NCBI GenBank assembly: GCA_000499405.2
Contig: HG738138.1
Span: 5,454,888-5,518,887, forward strand
DNA length: 64,000 nucleotides
Origin: Onchocerca volvulus
Lineage: Eukaryota; Nematoda; Chromadorea; Rhabditida; Onchocercidae
Direction: 5' to 3'
Position 1 is the first letter of the stretch, and each line of letters opens with the position of its first letter. Both the position numbers and the translations under genes were made by a program. This document shows, one piece after another, positions 1-13,099 of the stretch. Under the pieces are notes generated by a model. It saw only the letters and a program-made list of their open reading frames with translations. It did no database searches and was not told the DNA's origin.

Positions 1-106
1 AGAATTGTCAAAATCCTAAAAATTTTTGAAAAATTTGTGGAAATATCTTGAAATTTAAAATTGTGTTCTTGATATGTAATTAGCACAATTATTTTCTCCA
101 AAATAT

Positions 107-2082
107 TTATTGCGTTGATAGAAGAAGGTCAATTTGTCTGACCTTGCCAATGGCATTGTTTGCAATAGTATACAAGGGAAGAACTGATTGTTCACGGATG
201 AATTGAATATTCTCGATATCTTTAACAATATCCATTTTCTTAATTTGATCGTATTCCTGCAGTAAATATAAGATGGAATCCCGCATTGGTTCACTGACAA
301 AAGAACATTTACTATAGAAAAATAAAGTGTTCGTTGTGAAATGCAAATGAATCGAGTTGTTGCACTGAAAGCACGAGAAATCTGTCAAAAACTTTTTCTG
401 AGAATTTGTGAACATCCGAAGACTGGTATTCACTAATTAACGGAAAGTTCCGTCAGGAGTCGGATTCATATTCATTTAACTGTCATGAAACTGAAGCACG
501 CAACAAACATTCGCGATTATGTTCAGAACAGACGTTTCAAAGGAAAGCAAAGAACTAACCCATGGATAGTCCTGTAATTCTCGTTCCAAGGATTTTGAGG
601 GAGAGTAGGACACAGGAAAGTGCTATATATAAGATGTATTTTTTTGTAATATTCAAAGAAATACAAAACTAATTTGAATATGTCAGCTCAGAACTTACTG
701 TACAGCAAATCTCAAAATTAGAAACATCTTCAGGTGTGAAATCGTGTACATTACTCCAATTGTTAGTGAACGGGCTTAGAGATGCCTTTGTAATATGCTC
801 TGAAAACATGACAGAATTTGTATTATACTTGTCAAAATTCAAACTGTTACCTCTATTGTTCCACTTATGAATGCTTATCATGATTATTTCACAGGAATAT
901 TACTTCCATGATCTAGGAAATTTAGGAAATTCAGTTTTTTATGTTACATAGAAAAAAAAAAAAAAGAAGTGCTTCAAAGCTAGGAAAAGTAAAAAGTAGA
1001 CCTTCGAGTTTATCATAAGAAAGAGCAAGCGATCGGAATCGCATCAGTTTACTTGATTCGATGATTGGTTTCGTTGTGCAGAATAGGAAAACATCGATGT
1101 TAGAGCAATCTCGACTTCGGAATTGTTGACAAATAGTAAATAAAGCAATATTTTTGCAGTCCCGAATAAATACGCTAAATCCTTGTATTTAGAAAATGCT
1201 AACGAAGAGAGATCAGGTAGATTTCAAATGATAAAACGTTCGGATTTCTATGTTATATATGATAAGCTTCTATCTCACCTTTAACAGATCTTTTATTTTC
1301 AATCTACTGCATATGGTATGCAATTCTTTTCGAGCATACAATCGCTAGATCAGGAATATTTCAAATTTTTTTGGAAGAATCAATTTTGTAGTGCTTAAGA
1401 ATATGAAGATAAAAGATATTGTAGGAAAGAAGGCTACATAATAAAAAAGAGTTGAGATTTTATTTGACCTTCCTTTGCAAGGGCCAATCACAATGAAGCA
1501 CTCCTCGCAATCATCGATATTCACCGCAGCCAAGTGATCAAGCAATAGTATGCAGCATTCCTGAAATGATTTATCACTGATTCTATCCAACTTTTTTCTC
1601 TTTATAAAATGTTTTTTTTTAATTATTATCGTTTCTGCTTGAGTAGAAATATACATTCAAAACACTTAAAATTATTTACCTAAGATGTGATTTCTCTGCT
1701 CAAAAATAACTTCGCGTTGATTATTAATTACATTATCAAAATTAATTAGAAACTTTTGCACATTATAGTTTCGAGCTTTAACTTTAGTACCTTCCCAAGA
1801 TACCCTTATTGAGTCATGAATGATGAATCGCTTCGTCATCCTTTAATCCGAAGTTTCTCATCCTATCAGAGCCAAATATTTCCATTAAATTATTTTTAAA
1901 TGACAAGAAGAATTCATAACATTTAAATAGATTTTAACATATAGAAATGTTAAAATATTAAACTAACTTTACATCTCTCGATAATAAATTGTTCACCAGC
2001 AATATGGCCATTTGATTTAATAGCAATTTCATCACAAAGATCGACGAAACGATATTGTTCTGGATCGGATTTTTCTTTATCC
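107..2082 (-). CDS. RP2-like protein (TBCC domain, ARL3 GAP), first exon missing
   Basis: Homologue of retinitis pigmentosa 2 protein, a GTPase-activating protein for ARL3 in ciliary and lipidated-cargo traffic. Exons in transcript order: 2082-1968, 1560-1469, 1174-1002, 799-699, 622-560, 397-107; all phases agree (277 residues plus stop). The TBCC beta-helix is clear: [57 protein letters not shown], then [11 protein letters not shown], which is RP2-specific rather than tubulin cofactor C. The arginine finger (first R of QQFRSRDC, human R118) and its partner glutamate (PIIES, human E138) are both present. The last two exons code about 118 residues that I cannot align with the NDK-like C-terminal domain of human RP2; the final exon may start at 397 or 364. 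The first exon, which would carry any MGC acylation signal, must end in phase 2 upstream of 2083 and was not found. PLCXD lies upstream on the same strand. Confidence 0.85.
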
Positions 2083-2895
2083 CTAAAATTCTAACTTCCA
2101 TAAATAATATTTACATTTTACATTTTTAAAACCTGAAGTTTTTCGGAAAATTTTCCAAAAAATAAACTTCTATATAAAAGAAAACAATTTATCAGCGGCC
2201 ACAATGTCAGCATACAAATGCCAAATCAACTGATTTCATATTCTAACTCACAAAAGTGTATTTTACAAAGCATTGAACGATCTGCCAATGCATGAGATCA
2301 AATTTTCAGTAAAGAAGTTACAATATATGTGGGAATGAAATCACAACATTTCCGAATGATGTTGAGAATGGAATTTACCGAAATTTGTAAAATGAAAATA
2401 AGTAAACAAATAAATACTTGAAGATGGAATAAACGCTTACGAAATATTTCAGAGATATTCACACTATAAAGAAATAATGAAGTAGTTTTGACTTTTTTTT
2501 TTTTTTTATTTTGAAAAGATTGCCGAATAAGATATAGAATGAAAATGAAAACTTGGATGTGATCTGCCAGTAGGAATTATAACGTTTATTGCTTGTCTTT
2601 TAAAACATTTTTGATACTGAATGATCAAAAATAAGAAAAGATGTATTAAAATTTATGTGCATAAAGTACTGAATAATTATTAATCAATTATAATTGAAAT
2701 TGAGGAATTCGAATTGCAAACTCGAATTAATTTGCTGAAGTTAAATGAATCAGCAAGCATTTATTTAATGAACAAATGAGAATGTATGATGAAGATTGCT
2801 TCCAACTCTTATGACATATATTACTCATTGTTTTAACACCAAATTTATTTCATTGGGGAAAATGAAGACACTTTATTTATCTCTTTAATTTTTCC

Positions 2896-2927
<32 letters not shown>

Positions 2928-4148
2928 TTCAGTTCATTTTGATTCTTATAAATTTTCAATAGATGACGGACAGAAAAATTTCTTCATAAATATAACTTTT
3001 TAAGCATTCAAGAAATTTCAATTTCAATTGTAATTAAATAGAATAACAAATAATAGTGCATAAATATAGCATGTTAAATATATCGAGCAGAAAATTTCTT
3101 CAAATTTGGAAAACTTGATGTTTCATTTTAAAAAAAAAAAATAGAGATGCCATCAATATATTGAAATATGCATTAAAGTTACTGAGCAAAATTTAGTTTC
3201 AATACTTATACTTGTGAACAAGACTATATTTCGAACATAACTATATCATATTATAGCGATCTACATGTAATTCGTTTCTTGATTTATCACGATTATTGAT
3301 TGATAAATAGGATTTTTTTTTTTTAAATAATTTATTTTTAGGAAAAAAAAAGAATTGAACCAAACTCTGAATGAATTTGATAGCCAAGATTTTATATTTC
3401 CCTAATAATTGACATAACTCAGGTACGAATGAAGGCGAAAGATTCGATGTTAGTTAAATGCTAGCGTTGTATCGTTTCAGCTACTCATCATTTTGAAGTT
3501 TACAGCATATCAACTTGAAAGTTTGCTGTTTGATCTTTTTTTTTTCTTTTCTATTGAGAGCTTTCTTTCATGATTGTGATTATATCGTTGATCATATATA
3601 ATTTGCAATTATACATGTTATTCTCAATAATATTGATCAATTACATCATTTTAATCAGTAATGGTGTCAAGATAGCAAATCGATAATTAAAATAAAATCG
3701 AATACCAGGAATAATTTCCGCAACTGTCATTCTTGATATGATATTGTTCTTCGCGCTTTGAACGTTTGCTAATTGGGCAGCACGAGCGTAAAAGCATTAG
3801 AAATGGCAAATTAATAAATCGATGATGTTGCACCAACGAGATTATCTTCTAAACTTTGAGAAGATACTTGATGGGTGGCAAAACTTATTAAAGTGTGATG
3901 CGAAATAATCTGCAAATTGATGTGAATGAGATACTGATGATATCGACTATGCTGCTTGTCACCAAGTTCAGAATCATGGGATTGTCAAAGAGTAAGAATA
4001 AGGATAACAAGATATTGCCGGCTGGTAATTCGTTACCATGGTAATTATTCTGCTGCTGCTGTTTAAAACTTACTTGTCTGTCAATTGAATACAATAACAA
4101 ATTATTATCAGCAAATTCTTTCATTATTAATTAAAGACATATTTGATA

Positions 4149-4208
4149 TGTAAAATTAATCTAAATAAACATTCAGCATATGTAAATTAATCTAAATAGA
4201 AGTTCAGC
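4149..4208. repeat. two-copy direct repeat, about 33 bp
   Basis: Two adjacent near-copies share the core TTAATCTAAATA followed by TTCAGCA. Low-complexity intergenic or intronic repeat; no function visible. Confidence 0.6.
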
Positions 4209-4721
4209 ACTGTGACCAATGAACAACGCGGATTTCAACGAAATGGAAAGAGGATGTTCTTCATCCGCAGGTGGGAAATCAAGCAACATCGATCAAACAA
4301 TAATTGCTGGGACCGTCCAATCGTATATTTTTTCATTCAAACTTCTGCTACCTTTTTTTTTTTTGATAAAATACACTAAGAAATATTAATGATTTATTGA
4401 ATCTATTATTTACTGCTTAATTTCAACGAATGGAATAACAATCTATGAAATTTAAACGGATGCATAATAGAATACTCTGAATGTGCCAATAGATCTCTTT
4501 CACTGACAACCTCCTTCCTAGCATTTCAAAATACACGGATGCTGCAAACAAAAAATTGAAATTATTATAATGAACTGGTGCAAAGGGATAAAGCAAAAAT
4601 CCTTTCGATAGATTTAAAGATAAACTAGTCATTCCCTGAAGCAACTTTAAGGTTTGCAATCCTAGATCGCATTCCAAAAACAAAACTAATATTATCATAT
4701 CTTAATCAGTAAAAAGTTTTG

Positions 4722-4768
4722 TCGAGAGTTTATCAAGAGTGTCAGAGTGTCAAGAGTTCAAGAGTTTT
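4722..4768. repeat. degenerate CAAGAGT minirepeat
   Basis: Short degenerate tandem series of GAGTTTATCAAGAGT / GTCAGAGTGTCAAGAGTT type units. No gene association is visible. Confidence 0.5.
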
Positions 4769-5115
4769 AACAACAGTTAATTTATTTGAAAGATTGCAAA
4801 TTTGACCATAATTAGACAATCAGTATACTTCACTCATGTTGATATATTTAATAATGATATATGAAAATATGACAAAAAGACTTTAAAGTGTTCAAATTAG
4901 ACACCGCTTACATTTATATATACATACATGAACGAAAAACTTTTTGCGTATAAAAGAAGGAAAGAAATGAAATCAAAATATGTACACAGCTATGTCCGCA
5001 CATGTCAGACATTTTCTAAATATCAAGTATTTTCTACACATAAATAACTGAATATTGTCAAAATAACTTACTGATATAGACAACGGATTATAATTTTTGT
5101 TCTCCTCTGTGACGA

Positions 5116-6400
5116 TTAATTGCTGTTTGAAAAATCCTTATTGGAGGGCATGCTGAGAGAGAAAACAACTTTACAAAAATCGAGGTGATTAATAAAATCA
5201 CAGATGATAATATTGAAATAAGAAGGTTCATCGAAAGTAGTAATCCAGGAGATGGTCTTTTCTGTACATTTCAATGCGTATCTTTCTTCAAGAGTGGAAA
5301 ATGGATGCATCAAGATACCATACCACTTTACTGTCAAAATTGCTTGTGTCACAAAGAATACATTCCTGGGACCTTGTCTGTGATCTCGCAACGTTCGATT
5401 AAGAAATTTAACCAATTTATCATTTCGATCTACATTAGCATATGGACTAATAATACAGCTAGAATCCCATATCCAAGATGTACTTTGATGAGTTGTAGTT
5501 TCTGCTGCTGATATAGTTATCACTTGATAACCTAACTGCCACATACTCGCTAAACTTATCTTAGTTATATCTTTTCCTCGTAAGCATAATTTCCGACCAA
5601 ATACATTTTCCACCATTTCCAAGAATTTAATATATTCATTGCTGTTAAAATTATACAAATGGTTGAAATCAAGAATGACAATTTCTCTTGGATGAGCATC
5701 CAAGAAAATATTTATGTATAAGAGAAGTTGTTCAATGCAATCACCGTAAAGAGCATGCAAAACACGTACTCCATTTAATTTAGTAGATAATGGTATTGTA
5801 AGTCTAATATCAAAATAACGTACACCAGCATAAAGTTGCTTAGTCACTGAAAATCGCTGTGTTATAGCCCATCGTCGGATGAAGCGTCGCACCAGTCGGA
5901 ACCGGCCAATTTCTCGGATAAATCGACCTTCGTCATTTGCTACGGGATATTTATCAAATAGTAGATGTGTGAACGAATCATGTGATCCTCAAAATAGAAA
6001 TAGTATATCTGCATTTAACGGGAAAACACTGTCCTCAAATTTTCAAAATAATAGCTTTTTTCTATTCATCATTGTCAATACTAAGATATTTTCAGCGTTC
6101 TGGAATGTACAAGTGTGAAATATGAAATGAATTTGTGCCTCTAATTGCAATTTTTCTAATTAGATAATAAAACTACTAGTAATAGCAATCTATAATAATA
6201 TAAATGACTAAAGAATAGATTACCACTGCTGGATCGCCGAAAATGTAAGACATGAATATCTTTTCAAATAGTAAATAGAAACCTGGTATAGCAAGACAAA
6301 CAAGGGGTTTCCGGGTGACTTCTTCTGGCAAATTACTCATCCAGTATTCACCGCTACACTGCGATACATCGATTTTAGATGACTTTTCATTCATTGACAT
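5116..6400 (-). CDS. PI-PLC X domain-containing protein (PLCXD-like)
   Basis: Two exons, 6400-6283 and 5987-5116, give 329 residues, close to the usual length of animal PLCXD proteins that carry only the X half of the PI-PLC barrel. The start codon follows no in-frame upstream ATG, and the N-terminus WMSNLP..RKPLVCLAIPG is typical of the family. The phase-1 intron splits the glycine of the active-site motif GSHDSFT (general-base histidine about residue 42). The second catalytic histidine is in HALYGDC (about 117), with RYFDIRL supplying Asp 99 and Arg 101. Later family landmarks are IVILDFNHLYNF, VFFVTQAILT and the C-terminal IIICDFINHLDFCK. There is no signal peptide or membrane segment, so it is probably cytosolic or peripheral. 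No Y, C2 or PH domain is present. It is divergent from PUS7 across 1 kb. Confidence 0.93.
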
Positions 6401-7447
6401 GGTTAGAACTGTTGTTCCGTTATTCCTAATTCCTTTCTTATGTTACACGAAACTGAATGAACTTTTCCAATAGATTCCTGTAAAAGAAAAACCGAGAAAT
6501 ATTCTTGTTTTCATTATACTAATTTTCATTATACTAATATTCATTTTTTTTTCATTATACTAATATTCATAGTGCAAACAAGTCTCATAGCAATGATATC
6601 CTGAAAATGTACGAAATCTCACTGATGGCCCTCAATTGATTAAATGATTGAAGTATTGCTTATTGTTTATTATAAGTGGTTGTTTCTCACTTATTATTGT
6701 AGTACGATCACTTCTTCCGTTATTAATCTCACTTTCCGGTGAGGTTTCTACTGATTTCCGGTAATTCTACCAGTCGTTATCTCACGTAAATGTCACCGTT
6801 ATATGAGGTAACCTTATAGAAATGAAGTCACTGTTCAGGCATGAGTTACCGCTGTGAGCTTGTTTCGGTAAATGATGAGTGTTGGATGGTTCTTCGACGG
6901 TCTTAAAATTAACTAATGTCTGAACTTACCCAATCCCTTCTCATAAATTAACCTCGAAAGGTGTAAATAGAATTGCGTACGTAAATTATTCCAAAAAGTT
7001 CATAATACCTTTTTTGCTACCGGGTGGCGCGTAGCGTTGAATTAATCGCTTCGTTTGTTCATAAATGAGACACGGAATTTATGTTAGGGAAGTCTCGCCC
7101 AAATTTATGGAATCTGGCGGGCTTTACAAGATAACTTATTAATATCGTTATTAATTTACACTTATTAATTTACAAGATAAATTATCTTCACTAACTCCTT
7201 AATTTACTTATAATAGATAATTTCTTATGATTAATTTCAGCTTATTAGTTTCGCATTCAGTGATTAATTCGCATAATGCGGGATTTCCAGTTTTTTAATG
7301 GAAATTTGGAGTAGAAAATTTGAAGAGTGTGAAAGATATAGACGTAGAGAAGATTTCCATGCTGGAATTTAATAACGTTGTCAATACATAGAAGTTGCTT
7401 TAACATTGTTATCTGTAAGAATATGTAGGAATGTTTACTTTCAGGAA
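6401..7447. promoter_or_regulatory. divergent intergenic region PLCXD / PUS7
   Basis: Head-to-head spacer of 1,047 bp that must hold the 5' control regions of both genes. It contains three near-copies of CATTATACTAATATT at 6513-6571 and a GC-richer patch at about 6700-7100. An acceptor-like TTTACTTTCAG ends at 7444, three bases before the PUS7 ATG, and is a good candidate spliced-leader acceptor. No TATA box or binding site was assigned. Confidence 0.5.
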
Positions 7448-10400
7448 ATGGAGAAAGATTTCTTCATTACAGAATATATGAGCTGTGGACGAAATGAACT
7501 AAAATGTACGATTAAAAGATTATATTCAGATTTTATTGTCAATGAAATCACTCCAGATGGAACCATTCTTGGTTAGTTCACACCATATCTGGCCACAATT
7601 GATTGCTTATTATTATCTTTGTGTATCACGAACGATATTATATTTTGATAGATTGATATTTAGTTCAAAATGTTAATCCATATTTTACATATCATTGCTC
7701 GCATCATGTATTATATTGCATTTCTCTGTGACTTCTGTGGTATGTCATTGTTGCGAAATTCGACGAATGTATCACTGCTGAAAAGAAGGAACTAGTTAAG
7801 AAGAATAATTAGGACATTTATAGCATTTTAACATAAGTAAAGACGATTTTTACCACATTTGCTCTATATTTAGATACTTCCTTCAGATATACCTTTGCCA
7901 TGCACAACGGAAACGATCGTCGAAAATGAAGAAGTAAAGAATAGCTGGACAGACATAAATGACATCTCTTCTCCAGAAACTATTACGCAAGAACTGGTTT
8001 CGAAAATCGATGCTCTTCTCAAGGATGAAATCAATTTTGTCGAAATACCAACTGAAGTTGGTGCAAATATTGTTTTTAGCTTAATTTCTCATATAATTTA
8101 CCACTATATGAATGGAATGTCTGTTTTTCTGTCTCTCATATTTTACCCATTTAGGATATGGATAAACAAAAGCGTACCCTTATACATGAATGGATACGTA
8201 ATCGATATAATGGTCTTCTGGATTCAGAAACAGTTGGCCGTGCAATTCGAATCTTAGTACCGTGTAAACGAACTAGGTAATTTGTTGTTCAATATTGGTC
8301 ACAGAAATTTCTATGGAAAAAGATAAAGCGATGATATTTCCAGATATAGTTTGCATTTTCGTAATATGTCATGAAACATACTGTTGTTCTGCAGGTTACA
8401 TTTGTGCTTTTGTGTTTTAGTTTCGTATTGTATTCCACCAGCCTTTTATATACTATTCTTCTACGTCTTCTTTAGATTTCCTTCAGTCCAAATAAAATAT
8501 TTCTAATTTCCGTACTTATTTTTATTTTAGAAAAAGAAGGACTTGGCCAGCAGATCGCCCTGACTTTGTTCATTTCACATTATGTAAGGAAAACAAAGAT
8601 ACACATTATGCACTTTCTGTGATTTCTAAGTTTTTAGGGTAAGTTTTGTTTATCGTATAACATTTTTCCTTTTTGAAATACTTGACAACTATCATATGAA
8701 CAGAATTAAGGATGAAAATCTCATCATTCGGTATTTGTGGTACAAAGGATCGTCGGGCTCTTACAACACAACGAGTATCGTTATATCGATGTGAAATTGA
8801 ACGATTGCAACAGCTTAATGCGAAGCTGCACGGCATAATGCTTACTGATTTTACTTTTAATTCAGAACCATGCAAATTGGGTAATCTTTGGGGGAATAGA
8901 TTCAAAATCATTTTAAGGTTAGCCGTTTGATGCATTCTTTCATGAATTTTTTGTAATTTGCAGTTTAATAATCGGAACTGCCTTTTGCATGATGTGACAC
9001 ATCCCATCTCTGTTTGAAAGGTGTTCAGTACAGAATCATGTAATTGTAGAGATGTGCATCCGTTCAGCGAAGATGATTTGATCGATAGGATTGAAGATTT
9101 CAAGTCAAACGGTTTTATCAATTATTTTGGAACTCAGCGTTTTGGATCATGCGCTTCTAATACTGCTGAAATCGGCATTGCAATTCTAAAGAAACAGTGG
9201 GAAGTTGCGTTGAAAGCAATTTTGAAGCCACGAAATGCGCACAGTAAGAAGTTTATTTCTTGTAGATAAATCTGGGATTTATGAGATATTCCAGAATGAT
9301 ATGTTTTTTCCATTTTTTTTTTTTTATTTAATAATTTTTAGGAGGTATTCGAGAAGCTCTAGATGAATGGAATAAATCAGGAAATGCTTCCAGTGCCTTG
9401 AAGAAGCTCACAGATAGTCAGGTAAATGTGTTTGACATCAGTTTTTTGGAAAAGATAATAAATATTATAAGTTTCAGCATTATTTTCAATGAATTTGGGG
9501 AGAATTGAAACTTTTTGAAAAAAGCAACAGATTTTAAGTTCTAAGAAATATTCATTATTTCATGATTACAGGCATGTATTACCATCGAAGGGCAACTTTT
9601 ATCGTCTCTTAGCAAGAATAAATGCAATTATCATGCTGCTCTGTTAAAGTTAGCTCGTAATACACGCAGTCTTTATGTTCATGCCTACCAGAGCTTGTTA
9701 TGGAATAAGGTATTTATTCATTCTCAGTGCCAAGTTTATGACTTTTACTTCCTCTGTTCATTCCTGATTTCTTTAGAATACTACGGCAAGTGAACTGCAA
9801 GTATTTTTAGGATTCCATTCCCATGTGTATTTTCAGAACGTGATAAGTGTGTATGTTGAAGATTATAGCATTTTGAATTGTTTAAAGGTTGTTACTCGAC
9901 GAGTGAAAAACAAGGGATTTCGTGCGATCGCCGGTGACTTAAATGTTCAAGGCCAAGAAATTAAGGAGTTTGAAAACGATGAGGTAGCTTTACCTCTAAT
10001 ATCAGGATCTGTTAAGTTTCCCGATAACGAAGGTTTCTTTCGATTTTTTTTCTTTTTTCTTTTTTTAGGAATTCGTTCACCAGGGTTGTTATGAGTGGAA
10101 ACAGAGAATTGAAAGATTTTTTTTAGCAAGAAATTTATTGGTTTTTATTTTGAATGCCATCAACAGTTTATATGATGATTTCATTAATCAGATCTTCGAG
10201 TTTGTATTAGTAAGATCTGATAAAAAAATAACGTTCTCTGTGCTGACTCCTGTAAATGAACCGCAATGTTTAGTAAGTTAATTTTTAATCGTTGATATAC
10301 GTCTTGTGAATATTATGAATTTTTTTTCAGTCCGAGATTGGTATGAAGAAATAATGGCTGAGGACGGCGTAACAATAGCGATGTTTGAAGCATTAGAAAA

Positions 10401-11072
10401 GCATGTTTATTAATATTTTTGTCATAGAGCAAAAATAAGAGGTTTTCTGTTTTTTTATTTTCCTGGATTTGCCATTAATTATCGGTAACTATTTGACCAA
10501 ACATCATTTTTTTTTGCAGGGAATACGCAATAGGTGCTGTGATGCGCCCTCTTATTACCAAGCCACAAGATGTGAAATATAAAATACTGACCTATCCCGA
10601 AGCCGATACAAAATTGCAGGCAGATCTTAAAGGAAATATAGCTTCAGAAAGTATTGGAACTGGAGACTTACACGCGGTGGCTTTAGAGTTTTCATTACCT
10701 TCTGGTTCTTATGCTACTATCGCTTTACGCGAAATCACAAGGTATGATGTTGAACATTCAAACGTGGTTATTTACTTGTTGAAAAGGTGAATATTTCTAT
10801 ACGTAGTGATCTGTTCTTTAGTGGTAGTGAGTACCGTATGATGGAGAGATAGTGTAAGACATTTAATTTTGTTTAACATTTCAGTAAGCTTGCGGTTTGT
10901 GTTAGAACACTCAAAAATTTCGCCATAACCATAATTAGATTCTTCGCAAAGAAGTTACCAGATAATAAAAACCAAACTCACAGTATGAAACTTTTTTTGC
11001 AGATGTGATATGAGTAAATTGGCTCAGATATCCATGACCCTGGATAAAAAGGATTTTACTGAACCTGTTTAG
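7448..11072 (+). CDS. PUS7: pseudouridylate synthase 7 (TruD family)
   Basis: Isomerises uridine to pseudouridine in tRNA, mRNA and other RNAs. Exons: 7448-7571, 7887-8056, 8155-8276, 8531-8638, 8711-8917, 9029-9243, 9342-9421, 9572-9709, 9888-10032, 10331-10404, 10428-10441, 10520-10741, 11003-11072; 562 residues. Landmarks in order: IKRLYSDFIVNE (N-terminus), WPADRPDFVHFTL, ENKDTHYALSVISKFL, catalytic GTKDRR (nucleophile about Asp 188), LGNLWGNRF, GFINYFGTQRFG, EGQLLSSLSKN, YVHAYQSLLWN, PGDL-like AGDLNVQG, EYAIGAVMRP, LEFSLPSGSYATIALRE. The start is supported by a strong acceptor 3 bp upstream. Around 10,369-10,441 the frame needs a 14-nt microexon plus either a 23-nt or a 59-nt intron, so that part is uncertain. 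A polyadenylation-like AATAAA lies at 11,188. It is upstream of FBXO7 on the same strand. Confidence 0.93.
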
Positions 11073-11491
11073 AACTCAAAGAAATATTATGTATGGACGA
11101 CTGCAAGCGAATTATTATGACTGAATGTTCAAGGCATTGTCAGAAACATTATATGATAAAAGTCGGAAAATTGTTGCACTAATGACAAATAAAATTCACA
11201 ACGATGTTTTCCCAAGTCTATTGTGACTATTCAGCAATGAATACTTTTTTAAAAATTGATTTCCAATTTCGATTCATTTTTTGTTGTTCCATTGATATCT
11301 TATTTAGTAATCATTTTTATCGGTCAAAATTATTAGATGTTTTGAAACGATCATTGTTTTTAAGCTATATTCAATTTAATTTCATGTATGTTGTATTCTG
11401 CGTAATTCGTAATTCGGTCATTTTAAATTCGATGTTTATAAAAAAATGTTGCAGATTCCAGATAGTTAGTGCAGAAACTGAAATCTTGAAT
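11073..11491 (+). promoter_or_regulatory. PUS7-FBXO7 intercistronic region
   Basis: A spacer of 419 bp between two same-strand genes. It contains AATAAA at 11,188-11,193 (likely PUS7 poly(A) signal), a T-rich stretch, and an acceptor-like AAATGTTGCAG ending at 11,456, 35 bp before the FBXO7 ATG. Order and spacing fit a nematode operon with spliced-leader trans-splicing of the downstream gene; that is inference. Confidence 0.4.
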
Positions 11492-13053
11492 ATGAGACTA
11501 AGCGTGAAGAGTGCAGATGGCAAGATAGAGGTCTTCAATGGGGTGCAAAATTGGAGCTTCTCGGCTTTGCGTCGTCATGTGGCCGAGCGGTTCAATTTAA
11601 AACGGTATGGGAATGTTTTTTTTTTTCCTCATATTTTGTGGCTCTATAAAATTTTGGTATAAATTATATAAGTTGTTGAGAAGAGACCAGAATATGAGAT
11701 TAATTTTAAATCTTTTATTCAGCTAATCAGAATTTCCAGTAGCCTGAAAATTCTTTCAGGAGTTCCATTTGCATCTTACTAGTCCATCACTGGGAGATAC
11801 ACCGTACTGAAAACCCAGAACTCCCGAGAGATTTAGTAATCATTTTTATGGTTTCCCATGATTTAGTGAAGGCTTTTTTTTCAATTCACTTGATTTCTAA
11901 TTGTGATAGGTTTCAGTTTATTTAATTTCTTAAGATGCATTAATTTCAGCGATTTTGCACTATTTTTCGGTAGTCATCAGTTGCCGACTGATGATACAAA
12001 GCTGTCTGAATCAGATATGGAATTTGTTAATGGAGATCGCCTGAGATTGGTCGTAAATGAAAAAGAGTACATGCTTTTTGTTTACTTCTTCTTTATTCAT
12101 ATTACCCAAAGAGAAAATCTAATAATTTGAAGAGATCTTGAAGATTTTATGAAATACAAAATTATAAAAATTCCTTCAAAAGAAAAAATATTTTGCCACC
12201 TAATAGAAGATTGTTTGAACTGCATCATAAGCGTCCCTAAGCTAGTCATAAGTTCGAATCCATCCAAGAATATCAGTGCACTATCAGTTATGATCATTGC
12301 CATTATTCAGACTTTTTCCTACTGACTATGCCAGCGGAAGTTCTTGCCCAGAAATTTCAGCGGGAACTGGAAGTAACAATTCGAACAGTTCGGTAAAAAG
12401 TGAAACCGTTTTCGAAATTGTACTTCACGAAATGAAACAGAGAGGCTTTGAAGTAGGATTTATTTTTACTATTAAGCTAATCTCGGTCATCTACATTTAG
12501 ATATTATTTTAGCATTTTTTGGTAAGGATAGAAGCAAATCCTCAGTTAAAGCTCCATATTAGTCATACAAATATAAAATTGGTGCGTATAAATATTTCTG
12601 TAATAATAACGACGCATTGATTGATGCAAATGTGTCAGCAAATAAAATTTGATCCGCTATATGAAATAGCTATCTTTGAGCACCATTTTTCCTTTGTATT
12701 AATCTGAAGAATCAGAATTTGAATTACCAGCAGTCATATCAGTGCAGAATTAGATAGAACAGTACGGTGGGTAATATCAAAAGGATTATAAAAGGGACGC
12801 TTACAGAAGGAAAGGAAGGAAGGAGCGGTAAAAAGAAAGTATATGCTGGCATTCATTTATCCCTATTATTAATTTTTGCGGAAAAAACGTGTCGGATAAT
12901 TTTGGGTGATCAACTCTGATAACCTTAATAAATCACTAAATCATTTGAATAAGAAGGTTTAAAATTATTAGAATAATTTTTTTTTATTTTAATGGTTCCA
13001 GTTCGAGTTTTTTCAGTTTTTGAAAACTGTGAAGAAAAAAATGACTATTCTGC

Positions 13054-13099
<46 letters not shown>

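Larger units (their letters stand above)
2083..5115. other. RP2 intron/5' region and PLCXD downstream region
   Basis: No exon could be assigned with confidence. It should contain the missing first RP2 exon on the minus strand. A minus-strand ATG near 4124 opens 17 codons followed by a strong GTAAGT donor, but in phase 0, whereas the next known RP2 exon needs a phase-2 donor. The stretch also holds long T runs (2896-2919 region), a two-copy repeat of about 33 bp around 4149-4208 (TTAATCTAAATA core) and a CAAGAGT minirepeat around 4722-4768. Confidence 0.5.

Noticed and set aside
3888..4124. Minus-strand frame with a short Gln run and a strong GTAAGT after 17 codons
   Set aside because: The donor is in phase 0 while the next RP2 exon needs phase 2, and the peptide does not look like an RP2 N-terminus.
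4423..4698. Minus-strand frame of 91 codons with an internal TTTGCAG acceptor
   Set aside because: Part of it reads like protein, but it does not fit the phase of RP2 or extend PLCXD, which already ends in a family-typical way.
10070..10280. Open frame (EFVHQGCYEWKQRIERF) after a TTTTAG acceptor in PUS7 intron 9
   Set aside because: Entering it from exon 9 in phase 1 gives an immediate stop, and the following exon matches PUS7 only if this stretch is skipped.
12245..12265. GTTCGAATCC resembling a tRNA B box
   Set aside because: No T-stem pairing, no A box and no cloverleaf upstream; it lies in an intron of the FBXO7-like gene.
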